From positions 496,001 to 560,000 of the forward strand of contig NW_026089511.1 of NCBI RefSeq assembly GCF_933775445.1: a stretch of DNA of 64,000 bases, given 5' to 3'. Shown one piece after another: positions 23,477 through 35,520 of this stretch. The DNA comes from Argentina anserina. Taxonomy: Eukaryota; Streptophyta; Magnoliopsida; Rosales; Rosaceae. The position numbers and the translations under genes were made by a program. Numbering within the stretch: position 1 is the stretch's first letter; the number at the start of each line of letters is the position of its first letter. The notes under the pieces were generated by a model. It was not told the origin of the DNA, did no database searches, and worked only from the letters and a program-made list of their open reading frames with translations.

Positions 23477-24196
23477 TAGGGTTGCATGATCATTGTTTGC
23501 TGATTTTTGCTTTGTTTTCATGTTAAAAAACGAAAAAAGAAAGAAAAAATTCGAAAAAATGTTAGAAAATTCGAGAAAAAAAAAAATGTGTTGTTTGGAG
23601 TCTTAGGATGCCCCTAAAGTCTAGGATGATTATGTCTCTAAATGCATAGATGATTGTTTTGCATTTCATAAGAATTGAATTGTAAGTTTCATTGATAATG
23701 TGGATTTGGTATGAACATGTGAGAGTTGATTGAATGTAATATGACATACATGTTTGGTTAGTTTAAGTCCATAACAACCTGTGAGTTTTTGAGCCTATAT
23801 ATGCTTTCTTCTTGAGTGATAATATGAAATTTCGTGGTTGTTTTGTGAACCTCATTATTCTTTGCATATTCAATGACTATGTGCCATAGCTTTTAATGGA
23901 CTCTAGAATTTACTAGAACTCATCTTTTGTGATTGTTGAAACTTTTAAGTCATAAAATGCTCTGATTTTGAAAGGGATTTATGGATCATTTCTAGGATTA
24001 CCACCACTTTAGCCAAACAGCCATGTATCCCTATATGTGCCCTGTTTGGGACCCCTTAGTTGAACCCCATTTGAGCCTACATTGAGCCTTTTCTTCATCA
24101 CCTATGTTATCTCCATGCTTAGTATAGTTACCTCTACCTTGTCCTATAGACTTGGCAGAACTATTTTTGAGATGATGTTGTGATGATGCATGAAAT

Positions 24197-24206
24197 AAGT
24201 GTGGGG
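24197..24206 (+). other. Second internal polypurine-like tract, element B
   Basis: AAGTGTGGGG again, before TGGAAGAC. Counterparts sit at matching places in element A (34688) and C (48472). Confidence 0.5.
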
Positions 24207-25033
24207 TGGAAGACATGAGAAAAGAAAATATGAACAAGCTTTTAAGCAAATGCCGAAAAAAAAAGAAAAGGAAAAAATGATGATGAATGAAAAAATGATG
24301 AGATCGGCAATACATGAAAAGGAAAGAAAAGATGTTGTCTTCCATTTGTGATTTGGAGTTGAGTTGAATTGAAGGTCTAAAAAAGTTTATTTGACCTTTG
24401 TCCATGTTCACTTTGTGGTTAAAATGATGTTTGGGCCCAACTTGTTATATTTGGCCATTGATGGTGTGTGGTGTCATAAGGATGGTGTTTACTCTGCTAA
24501 GTCTATAGGATTACCTTTGTGATTCCTTGATATTCCATGCCTTTAGCTAAGTCTAACCATTCACCCTTATCAAATGATCCTAATGATTCTTAAAATGAGC
24601 AAATCTTGGTTTGTGGAGACGATCACAAGAGTTGAGCATATGGTTTTGGTCCATTTGTGCACTTAGTTGTTAAATAAGGTTTTCCTTTTTGTTATTCACA
24701 AAGTGCTTTCATTTGATGAAATATGCAGGCTATTTGATGCTTTATTATCCTTTCTCTTGCATATACTTGTGTGTGAATCATAACCATGAATCTGAGTGAA
24801 AAGAAGAGAGTATGCCTTGTGAGGAGGATTGGGTTGACTAAACATGTTATGTGCCTATTGTCTCATTTCTTACTTATTCATACTATGAAACATGTTTATG
24901 AAACTTGGAATTTATGTGCTTACATTCAAATGCTTAAACTTGAAAGCTATGTGTTTTGAGATTCTGAGACAATCATTTAGGGGCAATAGTGTTTTGTGTA
25001 GTTTTGTTTTGTTTTGCTAAGGGACTAGCAAAA

Positions 25034-25050
25034 GCCAAGTGTGGGGTAGT
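25034..25050 (+). promoter_or_regulatory. Polypurine tract, element B
   Basis: GCCAAGTGTGGGGTAGT directly abuts LTR3. This is the expected plus-strand primer site. Confidence 0.85.
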
Positions 25051-25978
25051 TGATAGGAGCACTTTGTGCTACGTTCTTAATATGTTTTTACCTTCATTTG
25101 TACTTTGCTTAACCCTTATTGTTGTAATATTGAGTCATTGAGTCACAATAGGAGTCTTGGATGGTTATGGATGTGTTTTTGTGCTTAAACGAGTTTAAAA
25201 CGAAGAATTGGTCTAGAGTCCTAGTTTGAGTAGGAATCCTTATAGGACTAGGAAACCTAGTTGAATTAGGAGTCTTCATCTTTCTACGTTTTGATCGCAT
25301 TGGCGATTTCTTGAGAGTCATGTTTGCATTAGGAATCCTTGTTAGACTAGGAAACGTACCATTTTGGAAAGTCCTACTTGAACTCACACTCTTATTACGA
25401 AACTTTCCTAAATGAACTTCCTTGTTCTAGTAACTTACTTATTCTAGTAAGTTTCCTTTTTGCAAATTAGAAACTTTCCTAATCTAGTTGAGCTCATCTA
25501 TTACATGTGTCTTTTTAAGACAACTAATGTCTAGATTATGACATGATTTTCGAATGAATTATCTCTTACATATGTTTTCTTTTCTTATTTTCAGATTTAA
25601 GAGATAATTGCAAGGTAATTAAATGATTCAGCCGTGCAAGATGGGAGATGAAGATAAGGCACGAATTGGAGAGGAAATAGGAGTCCATGCCGTGTGAACT
25701 CTTGAGAGAAAATAGAGATCAGCCGTGCCTTGTAATCAGCCCAAGGAGTTCCATGCCGTGTGAACTCTTGAGAAATTGTAGGGAGGAGCCGTCCACATTC
25801 ATCAAGGAGAAGGAGCCCAGCCCATGCCATGCTAACCCTAGAGAAACAAGGAGATAAGAGCTTCTTCTATAAGGAAAGCAAGGGCAGCCATTGGATCCAA
25901 TTAAAAAGAAGAAATCCCAGCCGTGCATATATGGATCAGCCCATCTTAAACCCTAGCAGCCTCCTCCCTTGGTTCCTC

Positions 25979-25986
25979 TATATATA
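25979..25986 (+). promoter_or_regulatory. TATA box of LTR3
   Basis: TATATATA after GGTTCCTC. Because LTR3 lies directly before internal A, this promoter could transcribe the intact element A. Confidence 0.72.
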
Positions 25987-26496
25987 GCTCGGCCTCCCTT
26001 CATATTTTTCATCTCCATTCTCCCACAAACACAGCCGAATTGCTGCCCAAACACATCCAGAAAATTCAAGCCACAAAATCTTCATCCATCACCACAAAAC
26101 CGTGCTCATCTTCCTCCTCATCCAAATCCGAATCCATTCTTGCCGAATCCTAGAAGGTTTCTAAAGTGTGATTCATCCATGTCTTGTAATTTTTCTTTTG
26201 GTTTTCTGCAATTTTCGATTTCATTGTATGAATTCTTGGATGTGATTTTCGGTTTTATATATGAAGAACATAAATTCAGACTTCTTTGGTTTTATGTTTT
26301 GATTGTATGAATTCATTGAAATATGTATGTTTGACGTGTTAGATGATTATGGGCAGTAGGTTTCCGAATTGTTTTTAGGTTTTATTTCGATTTGTTCCTT
26401 GAACTTGTACATCTAAATCAATGCTTGAGGAAGCCAAGGCCATGGTTCTCCTAGGGTTGCGATTTAATTCACCAAAGTGTTCTTCGATTGAATATG

Positions 26497-26745
26497 CGCT
26501 TCGTGTTTCAATTATGGATACTTATATAGGGCTGTGATAGTTCTAGGAATTTGCATGTTTAATCAAGATGAGTGACGCCATGCTTGTGTAACATGTCTCC
26601 AACTCGACTTAATGTGCTTATGTGCTACTTTGTTGTTTAACTAGACGCTTCGTTATGTTGAACTCTCTTTAGCATATGTTTAGGATTGAACGCTTCGTTG
26701 ATTCTAGATAAATAAGAAGTCTTAACGATTAGATGAACCGCTTCG
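26497..26745 (+). repeat. CGCTTCG word array in LTR3
   Basis: Four exact copies at the same relative positions as in LTR2. Confidence 0.75.
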
Positions 26746-27069
26746 GACTCTAATTAGAATTGGAATTGAAATAGACTTAAGAAGAATCGAAAATACTTGC
26801 TGCCTATATGTTGTTCTATGCGTGTCATACATGTTTCTTGAGTGAAATTCGTGTTTTGTTTATGTGATGAATGGTTGATCAATTGTATATAAGTAATTTA
26901 GGATTTATTTTAAGTTGTAGTTTTAGAATCCAACTCAAATCTCCCAATAACATGATAAGTGTTGAGGCCCTTTTGATTCCCCGGACTGAACGATCCCTGC
27001 TTATTCTATACTAACGATGATGTTTTACAGGGTATTTTATAGACGTTCTAACCGAACGCTCTATCATTT

Positions 27070-27087
27070 TGGCGCCGTTGCCGGGGA
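27070..27087 (+). promoter_or_regulatory. Primer-binding site, element A (tRNA-Asp)
   Basis: TGGCGCCGTTGCCGGGGA three bases after LTR3, complementary to the tRNA-Asp 3' end. Confidence 0.92.
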
Positions 27088-28147
27088 ATTGATTAATTCT
27101 CAATGCTTTGAAGTGTTAATCTTATGTTATATTGTGAATTGTATAAGTGTATATTGGTTTTTATGTTTCTGTGAATAGTATTCGGAAATTTGGTTCCTGT
27201 GAACAGTAATTCGAAGGATTCAGAAAAAAAAAAAAAAAAAAAAATTTTGTGTGTGGAAAGTTGTTTTTTGTTATATTGTTGTAGTAGTATGCCTATAGGA
27301 AACTTGTTACACATAGTAATTTTTTTTTAGGGAAGCTAAATGTTTATTTATGCGAGGTTTATTGTAAGTTATAAGGTGAACGGAATAGGTAAAGTCCATT
27401 TTGTTAATACTAGCCTTAACCCTCCATTTGTACCTTGCAAAGGTCACTTGGGGTTGAGGGCGGCTTTTATTAACACTTTGGGGCCAGTCTAACACGCAAA
27501 GTTGTTCCGAGCTGAGTAAGGGGCTATGCTATTTTCATTACCCTGGTTCAAGGTTTACAAAATTGGATCTCAGAGGCCCATAGACTGACATACATCTCGG
27601 TGATGGAGTCGATTGGGAAAGCATCCTTTCAAGGTTGTGGCCCCCGTGGTGTCCAACAAATGAGTCCTGCCTTATGACTATCTCTGATTCTAGCTATCAA
27701 GCCTTCTGAAACAAAGGAATGAGTTTGTGTCTAGACGACGTACTTAGGCCGCACGTCCACCTCACTTTATAACTTAGAAGATAACTTTGTATAAATAGAT
27801 GTATATAGTTTCAAAAGAAAATGATGTTCTAATTTTTAAGGTATATCGGATAAAGCAAGACCCTTACCCTGGGCTGTTTCAGTCCATTGCACAGTTAGCT
27901 CCTCTGCTCCACGTACCTTAAAAGTTAGGATTGTGTGTGAATAAAATCAATTAGACTTAGTTATACTCCTACACATGTAATTTTCGAAATATAGAAGAAA
28001 AGAAACAAAGAAAACGAAATTTAACATAGATTTAAAGAAGAGTTACGTTTTTGTAATTAAAAGAAGGGAGAAGTTTATATTTACTTATACTTGTATTTCA
28101 TATGTTGTAGAGATACTAATATATATGTGTTCTTTTCAGGCTAATGA
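27088..28147 (+). other. Untranslated leader, element A
   Basis: Matches the leader of B with small indels (shorter A tract; a deletion just before gag around 28015-28070). It contains the conserved stem-loop (27403-27474) and the TACTAAT...TTTTCAG acceptor-like site (28114-28139). No ORF of note. Confidence 0.8.
27403..27474 (+). other. Conserved leader stem-loop, element A
   Basis: GTTAATA (27403) pairs with TATTAAC (27468-27474), with inner AGCC/GGCT and AACCC/GGGTT pairs as in B. Confidence 0.6.
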
Positions 28148-30649
28148 ATGTCCAAGATTACTGGTTGGTCCGAAGAGATTAGTGCTCGCCTGAAAAGAAT
28201 TCAGCCTCCATCTCAGTTCGATAACGTATCCATTGAATCAGATTCATTTCACGAAGAGAAAGAGTTTGGGTCCATTTCGCCATTTCCAAGTGCAACAAGT
28301 TGTAGTGGGCTCAATCCTTTGTTCTTTGAGGATCCGGAGTTAGAATTGTTGACAAGCCCATTTCCATTAGCCCAGTTGAATTTCGATCTACCCGATCCAA
28401 AACTTGAAAATCAAGAAGAAGTAATGGCATCAATTAGAGAACAAAATGGTCAAGTTGAAGGAGCAGTTGGTGGGACAGCGCCCTCTAACATTGCATATCC
28501 TGTTCCACAAGAGGGCAAGACTAGTGATTTCGTTTTGAAGAGTGGGTTTCTACATCATTTACCCAAGTTTCATGGTCTTTCTGGTGAGGATCCTAATCAA
28601 CATCTCACCTTGTTCCAATTCAACTGTGAGACTATGTGCCCAAGAGGAGCAGACATTCAGATTGTGAAGATGCGAGCATTTCCCTACTCATTGGAGGACC
28701 GTGCTCAGAAATGGTTATTTGAGGTGCCAGCTGGTAGGATTACTTCTTGGACTACCATGGTGAACGAATTCTTATCCAAGTATTTCCCATCTTCAAGAGT
28801 TACTCATATAAGGAAGCAGATCACCGGTATCAAGCAAGGCCCAGATGAGTCGTTTTACAACTACTATGAGAGATTCAGGTCTCTTATAGCATCATGTCCA
28901 GCTCATGGCATTAGGGAAGGTCTACTCCTTCAATACTTTTATGAAGGCCTTCTACAAATGGAAAGGGAGTTCCTTGATTCAGCTGCTGGTGGATCGTTCT
29001 TGGACAAGAGCAATGTCATGGCAAAAGATCTTTTGGAGAAGAGAGCAATGAACAACCAACAGTTTGGGACATCTGCAAGTGCTACAAGGCAGGTGCATGA
29101 GACTCACTCCAGTTCGAACTCTGCTCTAGAGGACAAGGTCGACAAGTTGTCCAAGATGATGAGCCATTTCATGAAGTCTAGTGGAGCTCAAGTCTGTGGG
29201 ATATGTACGGAGGGGCACCCTACTGATCAGTGTCCTCAAGTTGCATCTAATGGAGGGTATGAAGAAGTCAATGCCCTTGGTTATCAAGGAGGTCAGAGGT
29301 ACAACCCATATTCAAATACCTACAATCCTGGCCTACGTGATCATCCTAACTTTCGATGGTCCAACAATGAAAATGTACTAAGGCCACATCAGAATCAAAT
29401 GCAATTTGGGCCTCGTCCGGGTGGTTTGTTTAGACCACAAGCTCCACTACTCCATGTACCACCTCCAAATGTGGCTGCTACTCCGAATTATGATGAGTTG
29501 TTGAAATCCTTAGCTGCTGGGCAAAGTCAGTTGAACACCGTTACTCAAACTTTGGTGGTGGGTCAACAAGCAAATAGCAAGGACATTGCGGAGCTGAAAA
29601 CGCATATGGGCCAGGTAGTGGACTTCATGGGCCGATTTTCTGAGCAAGGGAAGCTGCCTAGTGGTGTCATACCCAACCCAAGAAATGAGCAAGCCCAAGC
29701 TATCATAACAAGGAGTGGGCTTGAGCTAAAGGAGAGCCCAAGTGTTGCAAAGAAGGCCCATATGGCCCATGAGCAAGAAAGTGACGAATTTCCTATGAAG
29801 ATGGACTTGGAGAAGGATCCAGCTGCCTCCAAGAAGGAGATGGTGCCGCGCCATGATGCACCCAAAAGTACAATTCCTAACTCAAGTGATTTAGTTAAGA
29901 CTAATCCTGTTTCGTGTGTACCTTTCCCTTCTAGGTTTGCAAAGAGCAAGAAGGATAAATCAGATGAGGAGGTATTGGAAGACTTTAGGAAGGTGGAAGT
30001 TAACCTTCCTTTGTTGGAGTGCATCAAGCAAATTCCCAAGTATGCGAAATTTCTTAAGGAGCTTTGCACTTCAAGAAGGAAGACTAGGGAGGAGAAGGTA
30101 GTGAAAATGAATGAGACAGTTTCAGCTGTCATCCAAAGGAAGCTACCCCCTAAGATGAAGGACCCCGGAAGTTTCTCCGTCCCATGCAAAATTGGTAACA
30201 CGTTATTTGAAAATGTTATGCTTGATCTAGGTGCTTCAATAAATGTTATGCCTTATAATGTTTATCAATCACTAGGATTAGGACCTTTAAAGAATGATAA
30301 CGTGATTATTCAATTAGCTGATCGATCTAACAAGTACCCTAAGGGGTATGTTGAGGATGTCCTTGTGCAGGTTAGTCACCTTATTTTCCCTGCAGATTTT
30401 TATGTGCTAGACATGGAGGTATCACCCTTGGAGACAACTCCACTGCTTTTGGGGAGACCGTTCATGAGAACTGCAAGGACATGCATCGATGTGGCCAATG
30501 GGAGTTTATCAATGGAATTTGATGGAGATGTTATCAGTTTCAATGTTTTTGAGGCTATGAAATACCCAGTTTCTGACCTTAACTCGTGCTTTGCTATTGA
30601 TGTTGTTGAATCTATTGCACAGGTTATGTCAGAAACGTTGGAAGCATAG
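28148..30649 (+). CDS. Gag-protease polyprotein, element A
   Basis: An 833-aa ORF with the same layout as copy B: Gag core at about 138-270, zinc knuckle, linker, and protease with DLGAS at 693 and LLGRP at 767. The knuckle is complete here: C350-GI-C353-TEG-H357-PTDQ-C362, that is CX2CX3HX4C, one residue shorter than the classical CX2CX4HX4C. Substitutions against B cluster in the linker at about residues 530-585. The ORF ends in TAG-CAATTA, in frame with pol, so most product is Gag-Pro and a minority could be a Gag-Pro-Pol fusion of roughly 1,860 residues. Confidence 0.95.
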   Translation: MSKITGWSEEISARLKRIQPPSQFDNVSIESDSFHEEKEFGSISPFPSATSCSGLNPLFFEDPELELLTSPFPLAQLNFDLPDPKLENQEEVMASIREQNGQVEGAVGGTAPSNIAYPVPQEGKTSDFVLKSGFLHHLPKFHGLSGEDPNQHLTLFQFNCETMCPRGADIQIVKMRAFPYSLEDRAQKWLFEVPAGRITSWTTMVNEFLSKYFPSSRVTHIRKQITGIKQGPDESFYNYYERFRSLIASCPAHGIREGLLLQYFYEGLLQMEREFLDSAAGGSFLDKSNVMAKDLLEKRAMNNQQFGTSASATRQVHETHSSSNSALEDKVDKLSKMMSHFMKSSGAQVCGICTEGHPTDQCPQVASNGGYEEVNALGYQGGQRYNPYSNTYNPGLRDHPNFRWSNNENVLRPHQNQMQFGPRPGGLFRPQAPLLHVPPPNVAATPNYDELLKSLAAGQSQLNTVTQTLVVGQQANSKDIAELKTHMGQVVDFMGRFSEQGKLPSGVIPNPRNEQAQAIITRSGLELKESPSVAKKAHMAHEQESDEFPMKMDLEKDPAASKKEMVPRHDAPKSTIPNSSDLVKTNPVSCVPFPSRFAKSKKDKSDEEVLEDFRKVEVNLPLLECIKQIPKYAKFLKELCTSRRKTREEKVVKMNETVSAVIQRKLPPKMKDPGSFSVPCKIGNTLFENVMLDLGASINVMPYNVYQSLGLGPLKNDNVIIQLADRSNKYPKGYVEDVLVQVSHLIFPADFYVLDMEVSPLETTPLLLGRPFMRTARTCIDVANGSLSMEFDGDVISFNVFEAMKYPVSDLNSCFAIDVVESIAQVMSETLEA

Positions 30650-30730
30650 CAATTAGCTATGGAGCAAGGGGCCGGATTTGACAAGCATGGGGACCGTGTC
30701 CCAAGAGAGGAGTGGGCTGATCTTGAGCCC
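30647..30730 (+). promoter_or_regulatory. Gag-pol stop-codon readthrough site, element A
   Basis: TAG (30647-30649) then CAATTA, identical to B, with the two downstream hairpins also kept. In this copy both reading frames are intact, so it is the functional version to examine. Confidence 0.65.
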
Positions 30731-33700
30731 AAGATTTTCGAAATTCTTTGTGAGCTTGAAGCTCAACCGTTCAAAAGGTATCCCTCTTTCTTGTCAATTC
30801 CCATTTCCACTAACAAATTGTTACCATCTGTGGTTCAGGCCCCAAAGTTAGATTTGAAGCAGCTTCCAGATCATTTGAAGTATGTGTACCTTGGAAAGGA
30901 TGATACTCTACCAGTTATTGTGTCATCAACGCTGAGTGAGCAGCAGGAAGCTAGATTGATTGATGTGCTTAAGAGGAACAAGACCGCTATTGGATGGACT
31001 TTGGCGGATATCAAGGGAATCAGCCCTACAACTTGTGTTCATAGGATCTTATTAGAGGATGGCGCCAAGCCTACACGTGATGCTCAAAGGAGATTGCACC
31101 CACCAATGATGAAAATTGTGAAAGATGAGGTGATCAAGCTGCTTGATTGTGGAGTGATCTATCCCATCTCGGACAGTCGGTGGATTTCGCCAGTGCAAGT
31201 TGTGCCTAAGAAGAGTGGGGTGACTGTTGTGAAAAATGAGGCAAATGAGTTAGTACCCCAGAGATTGGTGACCGGTCATAGGATGTGCATTGATTATAGG
31301 AAGCTGAATGCTACAACACGCAAGGATCACATGCCTTTGCCGTTCATGGACCAGATGTTGGAAAGATTAGCCGGGCACGAGTTCTTTTGTTTTCTAGATG
31401 GGTATAGTGGCTACAACCAGATATGCATTCATCCGGAAGATCAAGAGAAGACGACATTTACATGTCCATTTGGCACTTTTGCATATCGACGCATGCCCTT
31501 TGGGTTGTGCAACGCACCAGGTACGTTTCAGCGATGTATGCTTGCTATTTTCTCTGACTTTATCGAAAATATCATTGAAGTTTTTATGGATGACTTTAGT
31601 GTTTATGGTAAAAACTTTGATGCATGTTTAGAGAATTTAGAGTTAATATTGAAAAGGTGTGTAGAAACTAACCTTGTGCTTAATTGGGAAAAATGCCACT
31701 TCATGGTTAATCAAGGGATAGTTTTGGGACATATTGTATCTGCTAAGGGTATTCAGGTAGACAAGGCTAAGGTTGATATTGTGCATCACTTACCCTCTCC
31801 CACAACTGTGAGAGAGGTTCGTTCTTTCCTTGGTCATGCAGGATTTTATAGGAGATTCATCAAGGATTTTTCCATGGTGGCGAGACCTATGTGTACCCTA
31901 TTGCAGAAGGATATGCCGTTCATATGGGATGATGCATGTGAAAAAGCGTTTGTGAAGTTGAAGGAGTTGTTGACTAGTGCACCCATCATTTGTCCTCCGG
32001 ATTGGAACCTGCCCTTTGAGTTGATGTGCGATGCTTCGGATTATGCAGTTGGGGCGGTGTTGGGCCAAAGAAGAGAAAAGAAGCCCGTAGTGATCTACTA
32101 TGCGTCTAGGACTCTTAATGAGGCCCAGATGAATTATTCGACTACGGAAAAAGAACTTTTGGCTGTAATATTTGCTTTAGAAAAATTTCGATCATATCTT
32201 TTGCATTCTAAAGTTGTTGTGTATTCTGACCATGCAGCCTTAAGGTATTTGATGACAAAGAAGGATGCTAAGCCCAGATTGATCCGGTGGATTCTGTTGA
32301 TTCAAGAGTTTGACCTTGAGATTCGAGACAAGAAGGGAAGTGAGAATGTGGTGGCTGATCATTTGAGTAGGATCGTGCGAGATGAGGAAAGAGAGCGACT
32401 ACGTGAGACTTTCCCAGATGAGCAACTCTTTGGGATAGAGGTAAGTGTGCCTTGGTATGCCGATATTGTCAATTATTTAGTTACTAAGGATTTTCCTAGT
32501 ACACTTTCGCATGCTAATAAGGCTAAATTGAAGAAAATGGCTAGATACTATATTTGGGACGAACCGTATTTATGGAAACAATGTAGTGATCAAGTCATTA
32601 GGAGATGTGTCCCAGAGAATGAGCATAGGTCGATTCTTAACTTCTGTCATAGTGAGGCATGTGGAGGTCATTTTGGGCCTCGTAGAACAGCTTTAAAGGT
32701 GTTGGAATGTGGTTTCTATTGGCCTTCTATTTTCAAGGATGCATATTTGTTTTGTGTTTCTTGTGATAGGTGTCAACGGACTGGTAATATTGGTAAGAGA
32801 GATCAAATGCCCTTATCCCCCATTATAATTGTCGAAATTTTTGATGTGTGGGGCATTGATTTCATGGGTCCATTTCCTTCATCTAGAGGTTTCTTGTATA
32901 TCTTGTTAGCTGTTGATTATGTGTCGAAGTGGGTGGAAGCAAAGGCCACCCGAACTAATGATTCGAAAGTGGTTGCAGGTTTCTTGAGAACTAACATATT
33001 TTGCAGGTTTGGAGTACCAAGAGTTTTGATAAGTGATGGAGGTTCTCATTTCTGCAACCGGACTATTGAGGCATTGCTTAAGAAGTATGGAGTAACCCAC
33101 AAGGTTTCGACACCATATCATCCTCAAACAAGTGGCATGGCAGAAGTGTCCAACAGAGAGATCAAGGGAATTCTGGAGAAGACTGTAGGTCCAACAAGGA
33201 AGGATTGGAGTGATCGATTAGATGATGCATTATGGGCCTACAGGACTGCGTACAAGACGCCTATTGGGATGTCACCATTCAGATTAGTGTATGGGAAGGC
33301 ATGTCACCTTCCAGTGGAGTTAGAGCACAGAGCATGGTGGGCGGTGAAGACATTCAACATGGACAAGGATGCAGCTGGTCTTCATAGGAAATTGCAGCTC
33401 AATGAGCTTGAGGAGATACGAAATGATACCTATGATGCTGCCTGGATTTACAAGGAGAAAACGAGAGCTTATCATGACAAGATGATTCGTGGGAAAGAGT
33501 TTGTAGTTGGTCAAAAAGTTCTTTTATTCCATTCTAGACTTAAACTTTTTCCTGGAAAATTACGTTCTCGTTGGGTTGGTCCATTTGTTGTTACTAATGT
33601 GTTTGCTCATGGTGCTATTGAAATTAAGAGTGACAAAACAGGTCAGACGTTCAAGGTGAATGGGCATCGACTTAAGCCCTACTATGAACCTTTTGAGGAG

Positions 33701-33748
33701 CACACGTATGAGGAGACGAGTGTGAGAGATGCGCCAAAAGATGTATGA
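30659..33748 (+). CDS. Pol polyprotein (reverse transcriptase, RNase H, integrase), element A
   Basis: 1029 aa from the first Met; probably made as an extension of Gag-Pro through the upstream UAG. Order: pre-RT region (1-110); reverse transcriptase with YRKLN at 213 and catalytic VFMDD (D311, D312); RNase H with D458, the TEKE motif at 496-499, D524 and D567; integrase zinc finger (H664, H671, C702, C705); DDE core D734, D793, E829, with 35 residues between the last two; GPF module near W972. No chromodomain follows. All catalytic residues I can place are present and the frame is uninterrupted, so this copy could encode active enzymes. RT and integrase resemble the Athila clade of non-chromodomain Ty3/gypsy elements. 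If pol translation instead begins by reinitiation, 30659 is the start. Confidence 0.95.
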   Translation: MEQGAGFDKHGDRVPREEWADLEPKIFEILCELEAQPFKRYPSFLSIPISTNKLLPSVVQAPKLDLKQLPDHLKYVYLGKDDTLPVIVSSTLSEQQEARLIDVLKRNKTAIGWTLADIKGISPTTCVHRILLEDGAKPTRDAQRRLHPPMMKIVKDEVIKLLDCGVIYPISDSRWISPVQVVPKKSGVTVVKNEANELVPQRLVTGHRMCIDYRKLNATTRKDHMPLPFMDQMLERLAGHEFFCFLDGYSGYNQICIHPEDQEKTTFTCPFGTFAYRRMPFGLCNAPGTFQRCMLAIFSDFIENIIEVFMDDFSVYGKNFDACLENLELILKRCVETNLVLNWEKCHFMVNQGIVLGHIVSAKGIQVDKAKVDIVHHLPSPTTVREVRSFLGHAGFYRRFIKDFSMVARPMCTLLQKDMPFIWDDACEKAFVKLKELLTSAPIICPPDWNLPFELMCDASDYAVGAVLGQRREKKPVVIYYASRTLNEAQMNYSTTEKELLAVIFALEKFRSYLLHSKVVVYSDHAALRYLMTKKDAKPRLIRWILLIQEFDLEIRDKKGSENVVADHLSRIVRDEERERLRETFPDEQLFGIEVSVPWYADIVNYLVTKDFPSTLSHANKAKLKKMARYYIWDEPYLWKQCSDQVIRRCVPENEHRSILNFCHSEACGGHFGPRRTALKVLECGFYWPSIFKDAYLFCVSCDRCQRTGNIGKRDQMPLSPIIIVEIFDVWGIDFMGPFPSSRGFLYILLAVDYVSKWVEAKATRTNDSKVVAGFLRTNIFCRFGVPRVLISDGGSHFCNRTIEALLKKYGVTHKVSTPYHPQTSGMAEVSNREIKGILEKTVGPTRKDWSDRLDDALWAYRTAYKTPIGMSPFRLVYGKACHLPVELEHRAWWAVKTFNMDKDAAGLHRKLQLNELEEIRNDTYDAAWIYKEKTRAYHDKMIRGKEFVVGQKVLLFHSRLKLFPGKLRSRWVGPFVVTNVFAHGAIEIKSDKTGQTFKVNGHRLKPYYEPFEEHTYEETSVRDAPKDV

Positions 33749-33757
33749 GCATGAGAG

Positions 33758-33809
33758 AGTCTAGGCTGAGAGACTTTAAAACTCAAGCGCTGCATGGGAG
33801 GCAACCCAT
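33758..33809 (+). other. Post-pol tandem hairpins, element A
   Basis: AGTCT/AGACT (33758-33775) and ATGGG/CCCAT with loop AGGCAA (33794-33809), identical to B. Confidence 0.6.
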
Positions 33810-33942
33810 TTCAACCGTACCTGTGGAGGAGTCGTCTACGGGAGTTTGAATTTTCTTATCCCTTCACTCTTATGGTTGAATTGTATATGTATTGATGTGT
33901 GATCTTATTCTCTACTTATGAATTACATTCTGATTATTGAGC

Positions 33943-33978
33943 TTACATTGAGGACAATGTAATTTTCTAAGTGTGGGG
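33943..33978 (+). other. GAGGAC-loop hairpin and internal polypurine-like tract, element A
   Basis: Perfect TTACATT/AATGTAA stem (33943-33962) followed by AAGTGTGGGG (33969-33978). Confidence 0.6.
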
Positions 33979-34687
33979 TAGGGTTGCATGATCATTGTTT
34001 GCTGATTTTTGCTTTGATTTCATGTTAAAAAACGAAAAAAAAAAAAATCGAAAAAATGTTAGAAAATTCGAAAAAAAATGTGTTGTTTTGAGTCTTAGGA
34101 TGCCCCTAAAGTCTAAGAGGATTATGTCTCTAAATGCATAGATGATGGTTTTGCATTTCATAAAAATCGAATTGTAAGTTTCATTGATAATGTGGATTTG
34201 GTATGAACATGTGAGATTTTGATTGAATGTAATATGGCATACATGTTTGGTTAGTTTAAGTCCATAACAACCTGTGAGTTTTGAGCCTATATATGCTTTC
34301 TTCTTGAGTGATAATATGAAATTTCGTGGTTGTTTTGTGAACCTCATTATTCTTTGCATATTCAATGACTATGTGCCATAGCTTTTAATGGACTCTAGAA
34401 TTTACTAGAACTCATCTTTTGTGATTGTTGAAACTTTTAAGTCATAAAATGCTCTGATTCTGAAAGGGATTTATGGATCATTTCTAGGATTACCACCACT
34501 TTAACCAAACAGCCATGTATCCCTATATGTGCCCTGTTTGGGACCCCTTAGTTGAACCTCATTTGAGCCTATATTGAGCCTTTCTTCATCACCTATGTTA
34601 TCTCCATGCTTAGTATATTTATCTCTACCTTGTCCTATAGACTTGGCAGAACTTTTGTTGAGATGCTTATGTGATGATGTATGAAAT

Positions 34688-34697
34688 AAGTGTGGGG
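34688..34697 (+). other. Second internal polypurine-like tract, element A
   Basis: AAGTGTGGGG before TGGAAGAC, as in B. Confidence 0.5.
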
Positions 34698-35520
34698 TGG
34701 AAGACATGAAAAAAAATGAGAATAAGCTTTTAAGCAAATGCCGAAAGAAAAAAAAATGATTGAAAAAGGAAAAAAATGCGTCTATAGAATTCGGCAATAC
34801 AAGAAAAAGAGAAGAAAGGATGTTGTCTTCCATTTGTGATTTGGAGTTGAGTTGTAATTGAAGGTCTAAAAATGTGTATTTGACCTTTGTCCATGTTCAC
34901 TTTGTGGTAGAAATGATAACTGGGCCCAACTTGTTATATTTGGCCCTTGATGGTGTGTGGTGTCATAAGGATGGTGTTTATTCTGCTAAGTCTATAGGAT
35001 TACCTTTGTAATTCCTCGATATTCCATGCCTTTAGCTAAGCCTAAACATTCACCTTGTATAATGATCCTAATGATTCTTAAAATGAGCAAATCTTGGTTT
35101 GTGGAGATGATCACAAGAGTTGAGCATATGGTTTTGGTCCATTTGTGCACTTAGTTATTAAATGAGGTTTTCCTTTTGTTATTCACAAAGTGTTTTCATT
35201 TGATGAAATATGCAAGCTATTTGATGCTTTATTATCCTTTCTCTTGCATATACTTGTGTGTGAATCATAACCATGAATCTGAGTGAAAAGAAGAGAGTAT
35301 GCCTTGTGAGGAGGATTGGATTAACTAAACATGTTATGTGCTTATTGTCTCATTTCTTACTTATTCATACCATGAAACATGTTTATGAAACGTGGAATTT
35401 ATGTGCTTACATGCAAATGCTTAAACTTGAAAGCTATGTGTTTTGAGATTCTGAGACAATTATTTAGGGGCAATAGTGTTTTGTGTAGTTTTGTTTTGTT
35501 TTGCTAAGGGACTAGCAAAA

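Larger units (their letters stand above)
23247..25033 (+). other. Post-pol noncoding region, element B
   Basis: About 1.8 kb between pol and the polypurine tract, where some Athila elements carry an env-like gene. No plus-strand ORF of note is present. It holds hairpins at 23256-23307, a hairpin plus purine tract at 23441-23476, a second tract at 24197, A-rich low-complexity DNA at about 23525-23590 and 24230-24330, and segments alignable by eye to element C. Confidence 0.8.
25051..27066 (+). repeat. LTR3: 3' LTR of element B
   Basis: 2016 bp, the same length as LTR2; by eye the only difference noted is CAAACTC versus CACACTC near position 337. It is followed directly by element A's primer site with no leftover LTR1 tail, so it now also serves as the LTR upstream of internal A. 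Confidence 0.95.
33749..35520 (+). other. Post-pol noncoding region, element A
   Basis: Counterpart of 23247-25033, with more small indels in A-rich stretches. It holds hairpins (33758-33809), hairpin plus purine tract (33943-33978) and a second tract (34688-34697). Antisense ORFs here are not conserved with copy B and are not credible genes. Confidence 0.8.

Noticed and set aside
24031..24411. Antisense ORFs in the post-pol region (also 33967-34365, 34501-34833), considered because some Tat-lineage elements carry antisense genes
   Set aside because: The reading frames are not conserved between copies A and B, where A-rich indels shift them.
23247..25033. Possible env-like gene after pol, as in some Athila elements
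   Set aside because: No plus-strand ORF, signal peptide or transmembrane pattern; the region is noncoding in both copies.
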